Positions 36,500-49,282 of a DNA stretch of 64,000 nucleotides are shown piece by piece. The stretch is from Parapristionchus giblindavisi. Lineage: Eukaryota; Nematoda; Chromadorea; Rhabditida; Diplogasteridae. Made by a program: the position numbers and the translations under genes. The stretch's first letter is position 1. Each line of letters opens with the position of its first letter. Where the stretch lies: NCBI GenBank assembly GCA_943737045.1, contig CALSFV010000293.1, forward strand, positions 372,001-436,000, in the 5' to 3' direction. Below the pieces are notes generated by a model. The model saw only the letters and a list, made by a program, of their open reading frames with translations. It was not told the origin of the DNA and made no database searches.

Positions 36500-37504
36500 C
36501 AAGGGGATGGTCGCAACTGGTCCTGGCCATATGAGATGGAAATAGCATGGCTAGCATCAGTTTTCGATGCTGATTACGAATCCGTTTCCAGAAAGTGCCT
36601 AATCGACCTGATATTCGAGAAAATCGGTATTGAAATTTGGCTTGTTAATTCGAAAAGTCGTGTAGTTTAATTCACAAAGTATCTGGATTGCATCGGAAAG
36701 ATCCGGCAATGTAAGGTAAACTATTGCGAGAGTTTATAGATGAGTTCACCAGCCCACCCGGACGGTTTGCACAGGAAACCACACGAATTTCCGAATTAAA
36801 ATGTCGATTTCCTCGAAAATCAGGGGTCCATGCAATCTATCAAAAGTTCGCAACAAAGTTCGGAAGAAAGTTGCCAACTTTTCTTCGAACTTTTTCTCTA
36901 ATTCTCTCAAAATCCCACGCTCTCTAACATCGAAGAAAAGTTGCGAAGAAAGATGGAAAGAAAGTTCCGAAGAAAGTTCGCATCTTTCTTGAGCGAAAAG
37001 TTTCGTGAGCGCGCACATATACTAATTAATATTGTACACAAGTAATTCATTGGAAAATGGGAAATATATTTGCCGTAAAGTGAGCAACTACTCACTACTA
37101 TTTTACTCTTATGCACTTTCAATATTTAGCTGTCAATTTGTGCATTCAGTTTTCGGCGAAGGAAAAGTAAACGCCCGTTTACTTTTTCTGCACCTCTTCA
37201 AATTCCACGCTATTTCTCCATTTCTCTAACACCTCTTCAGAAAGTTGCGAACTTTGTTCGCATCTTTGTTCGCATCTTTTTGTCGAACTTCTTTCGGTGA
37301 GAAAATAGCATGGGATTTTGAGAGAATTAGAGAAAAAGTTCGCAACTTTCTTTCGAACTTTCTTCGCGAACTTTTGATAGATTGCATGGGCCACAGGTCG
37401 ATTAGGCACTTTCTGAAAACGGATTCGTAATCAGCATCGAAAACTGATCCTAGTCATGTTATTGCCATCTCATATGGCCAGGACCAGTTACGACCATCCC
37501 CTTG
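36500..37504. mobile_element. CAAGGGGATGG palindrome with nested insertion
   Basis: Ends CAAGGGGATGGTCGCAACTG and inverse, TAA at 36497-36499 and 37505-37507. Another palindrome (36825-37393) is inserted in it. Confidence 0.85.
36825..37393. mobile_element. Nested palindrome with AAAGTTCG repeats
   Basis: Ends GGTCCATGCAATCTATC and, inverted, TGGCCCATGCAATCTATC. The interior is rich in GAAAGTTCG-like words. Flanked by CAGG at 36821-36824 and 37394-37397; the uninterrupted site is readable at about 34650. Confidence 0.75.
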
Positions 37505-37967
37505 TAAGTTATTCAATTGAACACATGACTATCATGCATTAATCCAGTCAAGTTACAATTTACTGATTAACTGTTTCGCAGATTTAATAAAGATTTCTAT
37601 CTCAAAACTATTAGGTTGTCAGCGAAAAGTGTCTAATAAGGTGTCTAATAAAAATATTATACAATGCATTTGATGATAAGCAAGGATAGCATGATAATGA
37701 ATATAAATTAATTTTCAATCAAATGAAATATAACAAATGAAAACCAATACTTCACTCACAGCGAATCGTCTCAGAAGGATCGATTCGAAACTTCAAGTTT
37801 ATCAAATTTGTGACAATTTGTCTCTCGATTGCGGCGATATAGCTTTGATGTAACGTTTAGAATGTTTCTCAAATGCGAGTGAGTAACTGTCTCAATTTGA
37901 GAACCGTGAAGTGGTGATTCGATCAATATGAGACAATTCGCTATAAGTGTTGTGAACCGTCGACTTG

Positions 37968-38971
37968 TCAGACATGCCTGCTTGCCAGTTTCGCTTTCAC
38001 CAGGGCAATCGCGGTGAAGTCTCTGATTGTAGTAGGTTCGCTGGTGCCTTGACTGGCAGCAGAAATCCGTCCGCGTCGTAAGATCTGCAAAGAAGGAACA
38101 ATTACTTAAACCGACACACCTAGCTAATTTGAAACTCTCCGCTCTGGCCACACTCTCTCGCTTTCTTGTCGACGAGAGAGTATTGCCCATGCGGAGAGTA
38201 AAATTAGCTTAGGATGTTCCTTTAACTGATATGATCTTTAAGAAATTTCGAAAAACTCGGAAAATAACACTGATTTTTTCGTTTGTATTCTGAACACCGA
38301 TCAAGAAAAAAGTGAGTATTTTTTAGATTTGTTTTTAGATAAATTCACTTTTTAAATTGAACTTTGATCAGCTTACCTTAAACGGAGGATTCTTGAAGAG
38401 AAAACAAATCGAGAACTGCATAGCGTCCAGCGCTAAGACTGGCTGTAATGGAAACCGTTGAAGGAGAAGAATAATTAGTGAACAATGAACTTCTTGCTAG
38501 GCTAGCTATCACATATCCAAAATTCTTAGAATTTCTCTCATTTCATCGAAAATGAATATGATATGAATGCGCCCGTAGAATCTGATACTCTCCGATCTGA
38601 CAAAACTTTTGTCGATAACCAAATTTGGGCACTACTCAAGCAGCCCATAAACTTTGTGGGAGAATGAGATTAGTTATTGCCAGCAATCCGATGGTTTGTT
38701 AATCTTAAAGGAGCTGACACCTTCAACGGTCTCTTCAACGATTTACACTCTCGATGTTAGCGTATAGAAATAGTGTACGCAATGAAGAAGTCATTGAGAG
38801 AGGCTACGCTCCCTTTAAAATCACTTACAGCACACTCCATTTAAAATCACTTACAGCAAACATAAATCTGATGAAGAAGAGCAGTATCGGAGGGAAGTTT
38901 GTCGAATTGAAGTTCATTGAAAGAACGAAGATTGTTATAGGCGCTACGTAGATATTCAGAGCTCCGATCAA
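37968..38971 (-). pseudogene. Receptor exons 9-11, inverted copy
   Basis: On the minus strand: exon 9 at 38971-38855, exon 10 at 38442-38377, exon 11 at 38084-37968 (TGA). All frames and splice signals are intact. There are no exons 1-8 on this strand, so it is a fragment created by inversion. Exon 9 matches the 43588 copy while exons 10-11 match copy C; the joint near 38834 repeats a donor. Confidence 0.8.
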
Positions 38972-39202
38972 CTGACAAGGGAGCTCTGTGGTCTTGTCTT
39001 GGCCATATGAGAAGGCACTATCATGACTAGATTAAGTTCTCGATGGTGATTACGAATCTCTTTTTAGGGCTGCCTAGACGACCTTAGTTTCGAGAGAATC
39101 GATATTGAAATTCCGATGGTCAATTCGAAAATTTCGGGGGATAGTACACAAACATTTCCTATGAGTTGGTGAACTCATCTATCAACGTCCGAAGTAACGA
39201 CC

Positions 39203-39268
39203 TGTGTACTGTAGTGAATAAGGTCTCCGCGTTAGATTTTGACTGTCACTGGTTCGATCCCTCTTGCA
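39203..39268 (+). other. tRNA-like sequence, CAAGGG family
   Basis: A-box-like TGTAGTGAATAAGG and B box GGTTCGATCCC. Mirror at 43292-43359 (minus); relatives at 53183-53250 (plus) and 23893-23961 (minus). Confidence 0.45.
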
Positions 39269-40539
39269 GAACTTTTCTTTTGCTGATTTTCTTTATGTCA
39301 AGATGAAACATCAAAAAACATTTTAAAAAAAAAACATCAAGTAAAACATAAAAAAACATCGAGATCAAAGATCATTCTTTGTGTGCGCGTGCGCGTTCTT
39401 TAACAACAAAATGATCAAAAGAAAAGCGATTCTTACATCTTGGACACACAAAGAATATTTTATCTTGGACACACAAAGAATATACAGCAAATATTTTGTA
39501 TCGCTTGTATCTTGAGAACAAACGACTTTCATAGAATACGACCAACTTGAAAAATGATGTGCTCGACGAGTTCTTTAAAATGAGTGCTCTTCAACATGAG
39601 TGCAAACATGAGGGGGTTTGAAAACAAAAATATTTTCGGGTCATCTTCAGGTGCATTTATCTCAAAACAGGGGTCGATCGATTTTTTATTTTTTTGCCTT
39701 ATTCGATGCGGAATTTTTTGCTCTATAAAATGAGGCTAACATTGGGGCTGCCGTTTTTTTGTTTTAAAATTTTAATTAAATTTAGAATGTTTTGAGGAGG
39801 TAAAAAAATCAGTTTGCGATCGGATATTCGGACCGTCCAATAGCGAGTTTTTGTTGCATAGGCATATATGTAATTATTCCACACTAATATTGGACCTAGG
39901 TCGCTCCACTTTTTTGGCGAAACTCGAGTTTTCAAATTTCGAGAACCCGCCACATCTGTGTTTCAAGGACCCAGCCCAAATGAATACCCATTTTGTGATA
40001 GGGGGGCATGGGGGTATCCACAAAAATTTTTTGAGCCCAATCGGTGAGGTCGATGTCCGGCACTACCCGGAATCTCACTGAGCAGGTGTCTTAATTCCGT
40101 TATTTATTAATGTCGGTAGAATACCAAGGAGTACCAAGGATTGAAATAGAAACGAAAACAGACAAAATAGCTATATAACAGGACCAAAAAAACTAAATAA
40201 ACTATGATTTATGTGTCGTGGTGTTTACTTCATATTAGTCATTTTGTTATTCAAGTACATTGTATACGGACAATAGCTACATAGAATAGATTGTTGCTCC
40301 TTGATTCAACGTGCTAATTCACTTCTCGCGTTTTTTTCTGTGACTGACTCTGAAAAAGGGGTGTTTCACCTATTAGTAGCTAAGCTATAATGAAATTGGC
40401 TTGTTTGATAGTTTGATTCGATAAATTTTCCCAATAGTTACACGTATATTATATTTCAGTGCATGCATGGCAAAGCGCTCTGTAGCTTTTTCCTTCTATT
40501 CTTGATTACAATCAGTATACCAATTACAATCTTTTCAAG

Positions 40540-40610
40540 ATGGAATCCAACTCATCTCTTCGCTATAATCTCCATTGGGACAGAGATTTTGCATTGGATA
40601 TTTCTATGAC
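40540..40610 (+). pseudogene. Isolated receptor exon 1
   Basis: A 71-base exon identical in plan to exon 1 of copies B, C and D (ATGGAATCC start, ATGAC then GTTAGT donor). Upstream sequence resembles that of copy B. No exon 2 follows. Confidence 0.8.
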
Positions 40611-40625
40611 GTTAGTTAGCCATAC

Positions 40626-40982
40626 TTAAAGGTGGTGTCCGGCGAATATTTTTGTGAACAAACTGTGAAGACAGAAAGATAGCAAAAGTTATTCTACATA
40701 CCTTACATAAATTAGTTTATGCTAATTTAGCTTATTGATCGCTAGAATCATGAATGAATCCATGCTTGATGTACAGGCAAAGGCGCGAAATTTTGAAAAT
40801 AGGAAAGTTCAGCAATAGGTTTCGAACCCGCGACGTTACGCTTACTAGTGAGCACTTTTACCACTGCGCTACGGGATTGATGAATGGGGGTCGTGCTAAT
40901 TTCTTGCACATCACTTGCCCCTTGCATAATATGTAGATATGTTATATATTTGCATAGACATTCGAGGGCCTCCATCTTTAAA
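40626..40982. mobile_element. AGGTGG TIR element with tRNA-like part
   Basis: Ends TTAAAGGTGGTGTCC and, inverted, TTTAAAGATGGAGGCCCTCG. A tRNA-like stretch with GGTTCGAAACC lies on the minus strand at 40811-40878. Other copies are at 61557-61882 and, partly, 41690-41935 (inverted) and 53430-53535. Confidence 0.6.
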
Positions 40983-41683
40983 GACATTCTTTACACTTTT
41001 CACATCTTCCATTCTATTTCTTTGGATTCTGCGAAATGTGTTGTTGTGACCGTAAATTCTTTTAAAATTCTAAAAAAATGTTTCGAAACATTTGATTAGC
41101 AAGTGGCAAAGCGTTCTGGCTCGGCTTTTGCTCTGCTGCATTTTTTAAAATCATCCTATATTACATTAAGCTATATCACGAAAAAAATGCGAGCTGAAAT
41201 CATTCCCTGGTATAGTCCTTATAAAATGTACTTGCATAAGACAATGACAAACTTTATGTAAATACCGAGACAACACGCCTCTTCACTTCCTCACACCAAA
41301 CCAGTCTGACTGACCTTCGCCGGACTGATTTGATATTTAAAACGCACTCTCCCTAACAGCGGAGGGGTAGCGACAGGGGGAGGGCACAAAGTTTCAAAAT
41401 CATTCTAGATCATTCATATTTGTTGGTTAGAGTCCCTAGGGGTGGGATACACTTCAGATCACTTCAGAGATGGTTAGAATAGTTTCTGAAATATTCAAAA
41501 CAAGAAATGGTTATGCGGCTCAATAGGTACAGAAAGAATATTTTTGTGAAAATTTTATGCATATATTATCTAAAAAAATAGTAAGGAATAACAGAAGGCG
41601 GGCAATACGGATGCACCCCAATAGAATTTCACAGCTGTTTACTTTTCAAAAGCAAACGATCTTTTAATTTTGTAATGGGGTCA

Positions 41684-41750
41684 ATCCCGTAGCGCAGTGG
41701 TAAAAGTGCTCACTAGTAAGCGTAACGTCGCGGGTTCGAAACCTATTGCT
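41684..41750 (+). other. tRNA-like sequence, AGGTGG family
   Basis: TAGCGCAGTGGTAAAAGTG A-box region and GGTTCGAAACC B box. Mirror of 40811-40878; relative at 61655-61721. Confidence 0.5.
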
Positions 41751-41950
41751 GAACTTTCCTATTTTCAAAATTTCGCGCCTTTGCCTGTACATCAAGCATG
41801 GATTCATTCATGATTCTAGCGATCAATAAGCTAAATTAGCATAAACTAATTTATGTAAGGTATGTAGAATAACTTTTGCTATCTTTCTGTCTTCACAGTT
41901 TGTTCACAAAAATATTCGCCGGACACCACCTTTAAGTATGGCTAACTAAC

Positions 41951-42021
41951 GTCATAGAAATATCCAATGCAAAATCTCTGTCCCAATGGAGATTATAGCG
42001 AAGAGATGAGTTGGATTCCAT
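41951..42021 (-). pseudogene. Isolated receptor exon 1, mirror copy
   Basis: Exact mirror of the 40540-40610 exon in the right arm of the giant palindrome, with the same upstream sequence. Confidence 0.8.
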
Positions 42022-43587
42022 CTTGAAAAGATTGTAATTGGTATACTGATTGTAATCAAGAATAGAAGAAAAAGCTACAGAGCGCTTTGCCATGCATGCA
42101 CTGAAATATAATATACGTGTAACTATTGGGAAAATTTATCGAATCAAACTATCAAACAAGCCAATTTCATTATAGCTTAGCTACTAATAGGTGAAACACC
42201 CCTTTTTCAGAGTCAGTCACAGAAAAAAACGCGAGAAGTGAATTAGCACGTTGAATCAAGGAGCAACAATCTATTCTATGTAGCTATTGTCCGTATACAA
42301 TGTACTTGAATAACAAAATGACTAATATGAAGTAAACACCACGACACATAAATCATAGTTTATTTAGTTTTTTTGGTCCTGTTATATAGCTATTTTGTCT
42401 GTTTTCGTTTCTATTTCAATCCTTGGTACTCCTTGGTATTCTACCGACATTAATAAATAACGGAATTAAGACACCTGCTCAGTGAGATTCCGGGTAGTGC
42501 CGGACATCGACCTCACCGATTGGGCTCAAAAAATTTTTGTGGATACCCCCATGCCCCCCTATCACAAAATGGGTATTCATTTGGGCTGGGTCCTTGAAAC
42601 ACAGATGTGGCGGGTTCTCGAAATTTGAAAACTCGAGTTTCGCCAAAAAAGTGGAGCGACCTAGGTCCAATATTAGTGTGGAATAATTACATATATGACT
42701 ATGCAACAAAAACTCGCTATTGGACGGTCCGAATATCCGATCGCAAACTGATTTTTTTACCTCCTCAAAACATTCTAAATTTAATTAAAATTTTAAAACA
42801 AAAAAACGGCAGCCCCAATGTTAGCCTCATTTTATAGAGCAAAAAATTCCGCATCGAATAAGGCAAAAAAATAAAAAATCGATCGACCCCTGTTTTGAGA
42901 TAAATGCACCTGAAGATGACCCGAAAATATTTTTGTTTTCAAACCCCCTCATGTTTGCACTCATGTTGAAGAGCACTCATTTTAAAGAACTCGTCGAGCA
43001 CATCATTTTTCAAGTTGGTCGTATTCTATGAAAGTCGTTTGTTCTCAAGATACAAGCGATACAAAATATTTGCTGTATATTCTTTGTGTGTCCAAGATAA
43101 AATATTCTTTGTGTGTCCAAGATGTAAGAATCGCTTTTCTTTTGATCATTTTGTTGTTAAAGAACGCGCACGCGCACACAAAGAATGATCTTTGATCTCG
43201 ATGTTTTTTTATGTTTTACTTGATGTTTTTTTTTAAAATGTTTTTTGATGTTTCATCTTGACATAAAGAAAATCAGCAAAAGAAAAGTTCTGCAAGAGGG
43301 ATCGAACCAGTGACAGTCAAAATCTAACGCGGAGACCTTATTCACTACAGTACACAGGTCGTTACTTCGGACGTTGATAGATGAGTTCACCAACTCATAG
43401 GAAATGTTTGTGTACTATCCCCCGAAATTTTCGAATTGACCATCGGAATTTCAATATCGATTCTCTCGAAACTAAGGTCGTCTAGGCAGCCCTAAAAAGA
43501 GATTCGTAATCACCATCGAGAACTTAATCTAGTCATGATAGTGCCTTCTCATATGGCCAAGACAAGACCACAGAGCTCCCTTGTCAG

Positions 43588-44442
43588 TTGATCGGAGCTC
43601 TGAATATCTACGTAGCGCCTATAACAATCTTCGTTCTTTCAATGAACTTCAATTCGACAAACTTCCCTCCGATACTGCTCTTCTTCATCAGATTTATGTT
43701 TGCTGTAAGTGATTTTAAATGGAGAGTGACCTCTCTCAATGTTCTCTTCATTTTTTAATAGCTGATCGCACCTCATTCTCCCACAAAGTTTCTGGGCTGG
43801 TGGAGTGGTGCCCAAAGTTTGTTATCGAAAAAAGTTTTGTCAGCTCGGATAGTAATTCAACTGTAGCATTCATACTATATTCATTTTCGATGAAATGAGA
43901 GAGATTCTAAGAATTTCGGATATGTGATAGCTAGCCCAGCGAGAAGTTCACTGCTCCGTGTGGATTAATCATTATTTCCTTCAACTGATTCCATTTCAGC
44001 CAGTCTTAGCGCTCGATGCAATGCAGTTCTCGATTTGTTTTCTCTTCAAGAATCCTCCGTTTAAGGTAAGGTGGTCATTAAAAAAGTGAAATTAATCTAA
44101 AAAAAGACACTTTTTTCTTGCGGTGTTCAGAATACAAACGAGAAAAAAACAGCGTTACTTTTCCTAATTTTTTTTCGCAATTTCTTAAAGCGACTCCACA
44201 TGCTAATTTTACTCTCCGCATGGGCAATACTCTCTCGTCGACGGGAACGCTGGAGAGTTTGGCCAGAGCGGAGAGTTTAAAATTTGCAGGTGGTGTCGCC
44301 TTAAGTAATTGTTCCTTCTTTGCAGATCTTCCGTCGTGGACGGATTTCTGCTGCCAGTCAAGGCACCAGCGAACCTACTACAATCAGAGACTTCACCGCG
44401 ATTGCCCTGGTGAAAGTGAAATTGGCAAGCCGACATTTCTGA
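43588..44442 (+). CDS. Receptor exons 9-11 fragment, plus strand
   Basis: Exons at 43588-43704, 44000-44065 and 44326-44442 (TGA), open and correctly spliced, closest to copy D. Upstream exons are replaced by the giant palindrome, whose CTTG end abuts the CAG acceptor of exon 9. It encodes only helices 6-7 and the tail (about 99 codons), so a working receptor is not expected. Confidence 0.7.
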
Positions 44443-44997
44443 CAAGTCGACGGTTCACAACACTTATTGCGAATTGTCTCATATTGATCGAATCACCACT
44501 TCACGGTTCTCAAAATGAGACAGTTACTCACTCGCATTTGAGAAACATTCTAAACGTTACATCAAAGCTATATCGACAAATTGTCACAAATTTGATAAAC
44601 TTGAAGTTTCGAATCGATCCTTCTGAGACGATTCGCTGTGAGTGAAGTATTGGTTTTCATTTGTTATATTTCATTTGATTCAAAATTAATTTAAATTCAT
44701 TATCATGCTATCCTCGCTTATCATCAAATGCATTGTATAATATTTTTATTAGACACCTTATTAGTCACTTTTCGCTGACAACCTAATAGTTTTGAGATAG
44801 AAATCTTTATTAAATCTGCGAAACAGTTAATCAATAAATTGTAACTTGACTGGATTAATGCATGATAGTCATGTAGCATCAGTTCAATTGAATAACTTAG
44901 TAATTAACACAAATACCATTGGAACTATTATCAAGGCGTTCACTCTTCCTGAATATAATCAACAATAAAATAGAATATTTCGATCAATTTGATCTAC

Positions 44998-45125
44998 CTG
45001 AATTTGATTGTGTAATTTGGAGAAGGAAACGAGGAATGTGATCGGCTTGATTAGAAATAGTAGATACAGTAAGGAAACGACCGTAAGCTTCTTGGATCGC
45101 TCCACCCGTATATGAAGAATTCCAA
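44998..45125 (-). other. Possible exon, second copy
   Basis: Partner of 35073-35200 with the same frame and splice signals. It may be part of an unrecognised minus-strand gene downstream of the receptors, or a repeat. Confidence 0.3.
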
Positions 45126-45145
45126 CTAAAACAATTGCTTGCAAT

Positions 45146-45610
45146 AGTTGTGTTCTTTCAGCTGTAGCGTCATTTTACACTGTTTTCTCACTAGAGTTGG
45201 CATGACATTGCGGGCTCGCAATCTTTAGAAATATTTTAAAGGCAATTGCGTCCCGCAACGCCCGAATTGCCAACTCTGTCTCTCACCATCTCACCCATCC
45301 CATCTCACCGATTCGCTTTGGCAACGGTCATCCTTCAAAAAAAACTCATCTATCAGATATATCCCATCCCCGATGTGTTCTATTGAAGGAGTAGAAATTA
45401 TTATTATTATTATTATAATTTTGACCGTTGCCAAAGCGAATCGGTGAGATGGGATGGGTGAGATGGTGAGAGACAGAGTTGGCAATTCGGGCGTTGCGGG
45501 CCGCAATTGCCTTTAAAATATTTCTAAAGATTGCGAGCCCGCAATGTCATGCCAACTCTTGTGAGAAAACAGTGTAAAATGACGCTACAGCTGAAAGAGC
45601 ACAACTATTA
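45146..45610. mobile_element. Palindrome with CTCACCATCTCACC arms
   Basis: Arms of about 190 bases meet near 45380 around an ATT microsatellite. A right half-copy lies at 35230-35500. Confidence 0.65.
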
Positions 45611-45620
45611 GTTAAATGTA

Positions 45621-46838
45621 CTGTCCGTGTAAAATGTACTTGCACAATTGCCTTGCAACTACTGCTAAAAGCAGAAATATTCTATCGATCTATTATACTT
45701 CCCTTTCCGTCCCTTCCCTCCTCACGCTCTCTCTCTGATCTACGTACTATCTCGCTTGGACTTTCCCACTAACAATAAACATAGAAATTAATTTTGGCTG
45801 TGGCTCTCGTGCCAAATAAAAAAGTTTCATTTATGAGGCCGTTTGCGTAAGAGTCGAACAAGGGTTGGCACAGACCAAAAATTTTAATACCTTCAAAACT
45901 TGTGTATAGGGGTTATCGACCCCGCTGATGAAGATGGACATAGTTATTTTGGCCCCAGTGGTCCCGCAACGCCTGGGACGGATTACGGTAACATCACGTT
46001 TTCAAGTCGTTCTCGGTCCATGGTTGAGCTAGAGGTATGAAAATTGGGCTCCTGGGTCAGAATTCGATGGCGATGATGGCTGTCTACGTCATTAGTTTTG
46101 AAAAGTTTTCAAAAGGTTGATTATTGGAAATTTTGATGGACACGGATGCGGGCATAGCGAGTATGACAGTACGAACCGGCGTGACGAGAGCATTCCAATG
46201 ATGTATGATGAGCCCATACGTACATTGCCATCTCAATATTGCCTCGATATAGTGAGCTGCGAAAGAGGTAAACAAGAGGACTCTCTCAATTCCGCGCGCT
46301 CTCTCGCACTCTCGAGAGAGCGCGGCGAAATGAGAGAGTGTCGAGAGAGCGCGCGGAATAGAGAGACGCAGACAACTCCTCGTGATTTTGCAGCTCACTA
46401 TATCGAGGCAATATTGAGATGGCAATGTACGTATGGGCGCATAATACATCATTGGAATGCTCTCGTCACGCCGGTTCGAACGGTGGTACTCGTCAGGGGC
46501 GCAAACTTCTCCATCAAAAGTTGCACTATACGAGCTTTTTGTAAAAATTTCGAAACAAATGAAGTAGACAGCCGTCATTGCCATTGAATTCTGACCCAGG
46601 AGCCCAATTTTCATACCTCTAGCTCAACCATGGACCGAGAACGACTTGAAAACGTGATGTTACCGTAATCCCGCCCAGGCGTTGCGGGACCACTGGAGCC
46701 AAAATGACTATGCACATCTTCATCAGCGAGGTCGATAACCCCTATACACAAGTTTTGAGGGCATTAAAATTTTTGGCCTGTGCCAACCCTCTCCCAGATT
46801 TGCCCGACTCTTACACGAACGGCCTCTTATACGGTCAA
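45621..46838. mobile_element. TTGTCCGTATAAAAT TIR element with nested palindrome
   Basis: Host element with ends CTGTCCGTGTAAAATG and TTGACCGTATAAGA (inverse), TA on both sides. A palindrome (about 45837-46825) with GAGGCCGTTTGCGTAAGAG ends is inserted with TTAT on both sides; it contains a further hairpin at its centre (46256-46406). Confidence 0.7.
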
Positions 46839-46912
46839 TAACACAATGGTGCTAAATATAACACACCACAGGTCCCTGTGTTACAGCTGGAGTGGCGTTT
46901 CAACACAGTTTA

Positions 46913-47007
46913 TTGATCGTATAAAATATTTTTAGTACGAGAGTAGCCAACCACTGCCACAATGAATTTCAATGTTTAGAGAGAATGTCCAAGTGAGATA
47001 GCACGTA

Positions 47008-47088
<81 letters not shown>

Positions 47089-47145
47089 AAGGAAATGGGG
47101 GTTGATCGATAACACTTCTGCGTACATTTTATACAGACTATATCT
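46913..47145. mobile_element. TTGTCCGTATAAAAT TIR element, third copy
   Basis: Inverted copy with a GA microsatellite expanded in its CT-rich interior. Ends TTGATCGTATAAAAT and the inverse of GTATAAAATGTAC. Confidence 0.55.
47013..47093. repeat. (GA)n microsatellite
   Basis: About 80 bases of nearly pure GA. Open frames here (RERERE, SLSLSL) are artefacts of the repeat. Confidence 0.95.
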
Positions 47146-47760
47146 GTGTGTAGTTCACTCACTCTTATCTATTCGAATAATCTCGACAAGACTGTTGTTT
47201 GCACCCATCGTACCAATACATTTAAGCCTCTTATTCGTAGCTCATAGGTATTGTATGCCCTTTCATGCAAATCGTAGCCTTCTTTCTCACCTTCTGACTA
47301 TTTTTCAAACATTTGATTATGATTTTTAAAAATTCAAAATTTATTAAAAATATTTTAAAGAAAATTGTATTGATAATACTGTGAGAGATCAAAAATCGAG
47401 CCATACCTATGATCATACGCTTGACCTCCTCCATTCTGTTGTACTTGAATACGAAGACTTTCTTGATCCTTTACATCGTTCACTTGCAGGTTAAAATACA
47501 GATATAACTACAACAAAAGAAATACTTATTAAATTCACAACTACATTAAATTGAGAGTGACCTCTCTCAATGGCCTCTTCATTGCGAAAACTATTTGTCT
47601 GTTCTATAACAACGAGTGCATAGACCATTGAAGAGACCATTGACAAAGATTTCAGCCTTTTTAAATACAATATTATTTTTCTGCTGAATGAATCATTAAA
47701 CTAAAAACAATAAAAATGTGCTTACATCATCGGAAAAGTCGAATGTGTTATTTATATTAA

Positions 47761-49277
47761 GAGGCATGCTCCGTAAGACTCGATCATACTGACCACCCCC
47801 CGGACGCGAGCGCTAGCAATGAGAACTGGGGGTCGATACTAGGGTGTTAGGAGTGTCACCGGCCCTTATTGCACAAAACAACAGAAATTTCCTGTTTGTG
47901 CTCTCAGGCTATAAGAAAAATTAATTTAAGTGCAAAAACGTTTAAAAATCATAATTTCTCAAATTGTTGAGATAAATTCCAAATATCATTTGCGATGCGT
48001 CTAGGGTGCACAGACCTTGCTAATTCACTATAAGCATCGTATGTGCGTTGATTCCTAAACTCTTTTTTGAATCAAAATTTTGGTTTTTTCGGACAAATCA
48101 TCCCTTGTTGTAGTTTGCTCCAGAGTTTTTCGACCAGTTATTGTAGCCTAAGCAATTCTGCATCGATTTCACTTAAAACTGGGTTCTTCACGATAGACCC
48201 AGTTCTCGAATTTTTCGATAGAAGTTCCGTCATCGATGGTTTTCCCGAACAAATGCTGTATTTTCCAAACGATTGGTGCGGAATTGTGGTCTGCTCAAAG
48301 TTAAGAGGTGAGTCGAGTAAAATGACACAAGTAGCCCATCACTTGGATCAATTTGAAAATTTCGATTTTCATGACCATGATGGTCCGAAAATTTCAAAAT
48401 TTTTCAACTTTGAAATGTTTTCATTTATGTGGCTTGTTGTGAAGTACTAATGATGTGAATAATATTCAGCCAATACTCAATGGCTGATCTCTCCTTTCAA
48501 CCATTTTTTTCGAAAATTTTCATTCTGATTGCGTACGAAAAATCAGAATTGCGTTTGAATCGGTTTCCAACTTGCTTTCTGTAACATTCTGTCATAGTAC
48601 TTTGCAATGTACATAATCAATATGAAAATAGTTAATTTTCAAAAATTCAAAATATTTAATTTGAGTGCCTACTTTCACGGCAAATTTCTGAAATATTGCA
48701 GTTTTTCGACTCGAATGCTGCGACAATGAGCAAATGACAATGACAATGTGAAGTTTCATGATGAGTAAACATAGTAAAACTGAAATCCCGGCATTCGGCT
48801 CACTTTTGAAAAATGGATTTCCATGACCCCGGGTCATGGCGAAAAAAATGAATTTGAAGAACCCAATTTAAAGTGAAATCGATGCAGAATTGCTTAGGCT
48901 ACAATACCTAGTCGAAAAACTCTGGAGCAAACTACAACAAGGGATGATTTGTCCGAAAAAAAACAAAATTTTGATTCAAAAAAGAGGTTTAGGAATCAAC
49001 GCACATACGATGCTCATAGTGAATTAGCAAGGTCTGTGCACCCTAGACGCATCGCAAATGATATTTGGAATTTATCTCAACAATTTGAGAAATTATGATT
49101 TTTAAACGTTTTTGCACTTAAATTAATTTTTCTTATAGCCTGAGAGCACAAACAGGAAATTTCTGTTGTTTTGTGCAATAAGGGCCGGTGACACTCCTAA
49201 CACCCTAGTATCGACCCCCAGTTCTCATTGCTAGCGCTCGCGTCCGGGGGGTGGTCGAGTCTTAACGGCCATCTCTC
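47761..49277. mobile_element. TTAA palindromic element, 1.5 kb
   Basis: Ends GAGGCATGCTCCGTAAGACT and GAGAGATGGCCGTTAAGACT (inverse), TTAA at 47757-47760 and 49278-49281. It shares modules with 8013-10011 and the half-element before exon 8 of copy C. Confidence 0.8.
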
Positions 49278-49282
49278 TTAAA

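Larger units (their letters stand above)
38976..43583. mobile_element. Giant palindrome with CAAGGGAGCTC ends
   Basis: Arms of about 1.9-2.0 kb (to 40881 and from 41690) around a 0.8-kb spacer. Ends CAAGGGAGCTCTGTGGTC and inverse. Each arm contains, in order: a tRNA-like sequence, half of a TTAA palindrome, receptor exon 1 with upstream sequence, and an AGGTGG element with another tRNA-like part. Homology extends outside the ends into receptor exon 9 on both sides, so this is a large inverted duplication, not a simple transposon. Confidence 0.8.

Noticed and set aside
46084..46614. Overlapping 156-176-codon open frames on both strands
   Set aside because: They lie in the two arms of a palindrome and read as mirror images; no family resemblance, no splice context.
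47009..47329. Arg-Glu-rich open frame
   Set aside because: Translation of the (GA)n microsatellite.
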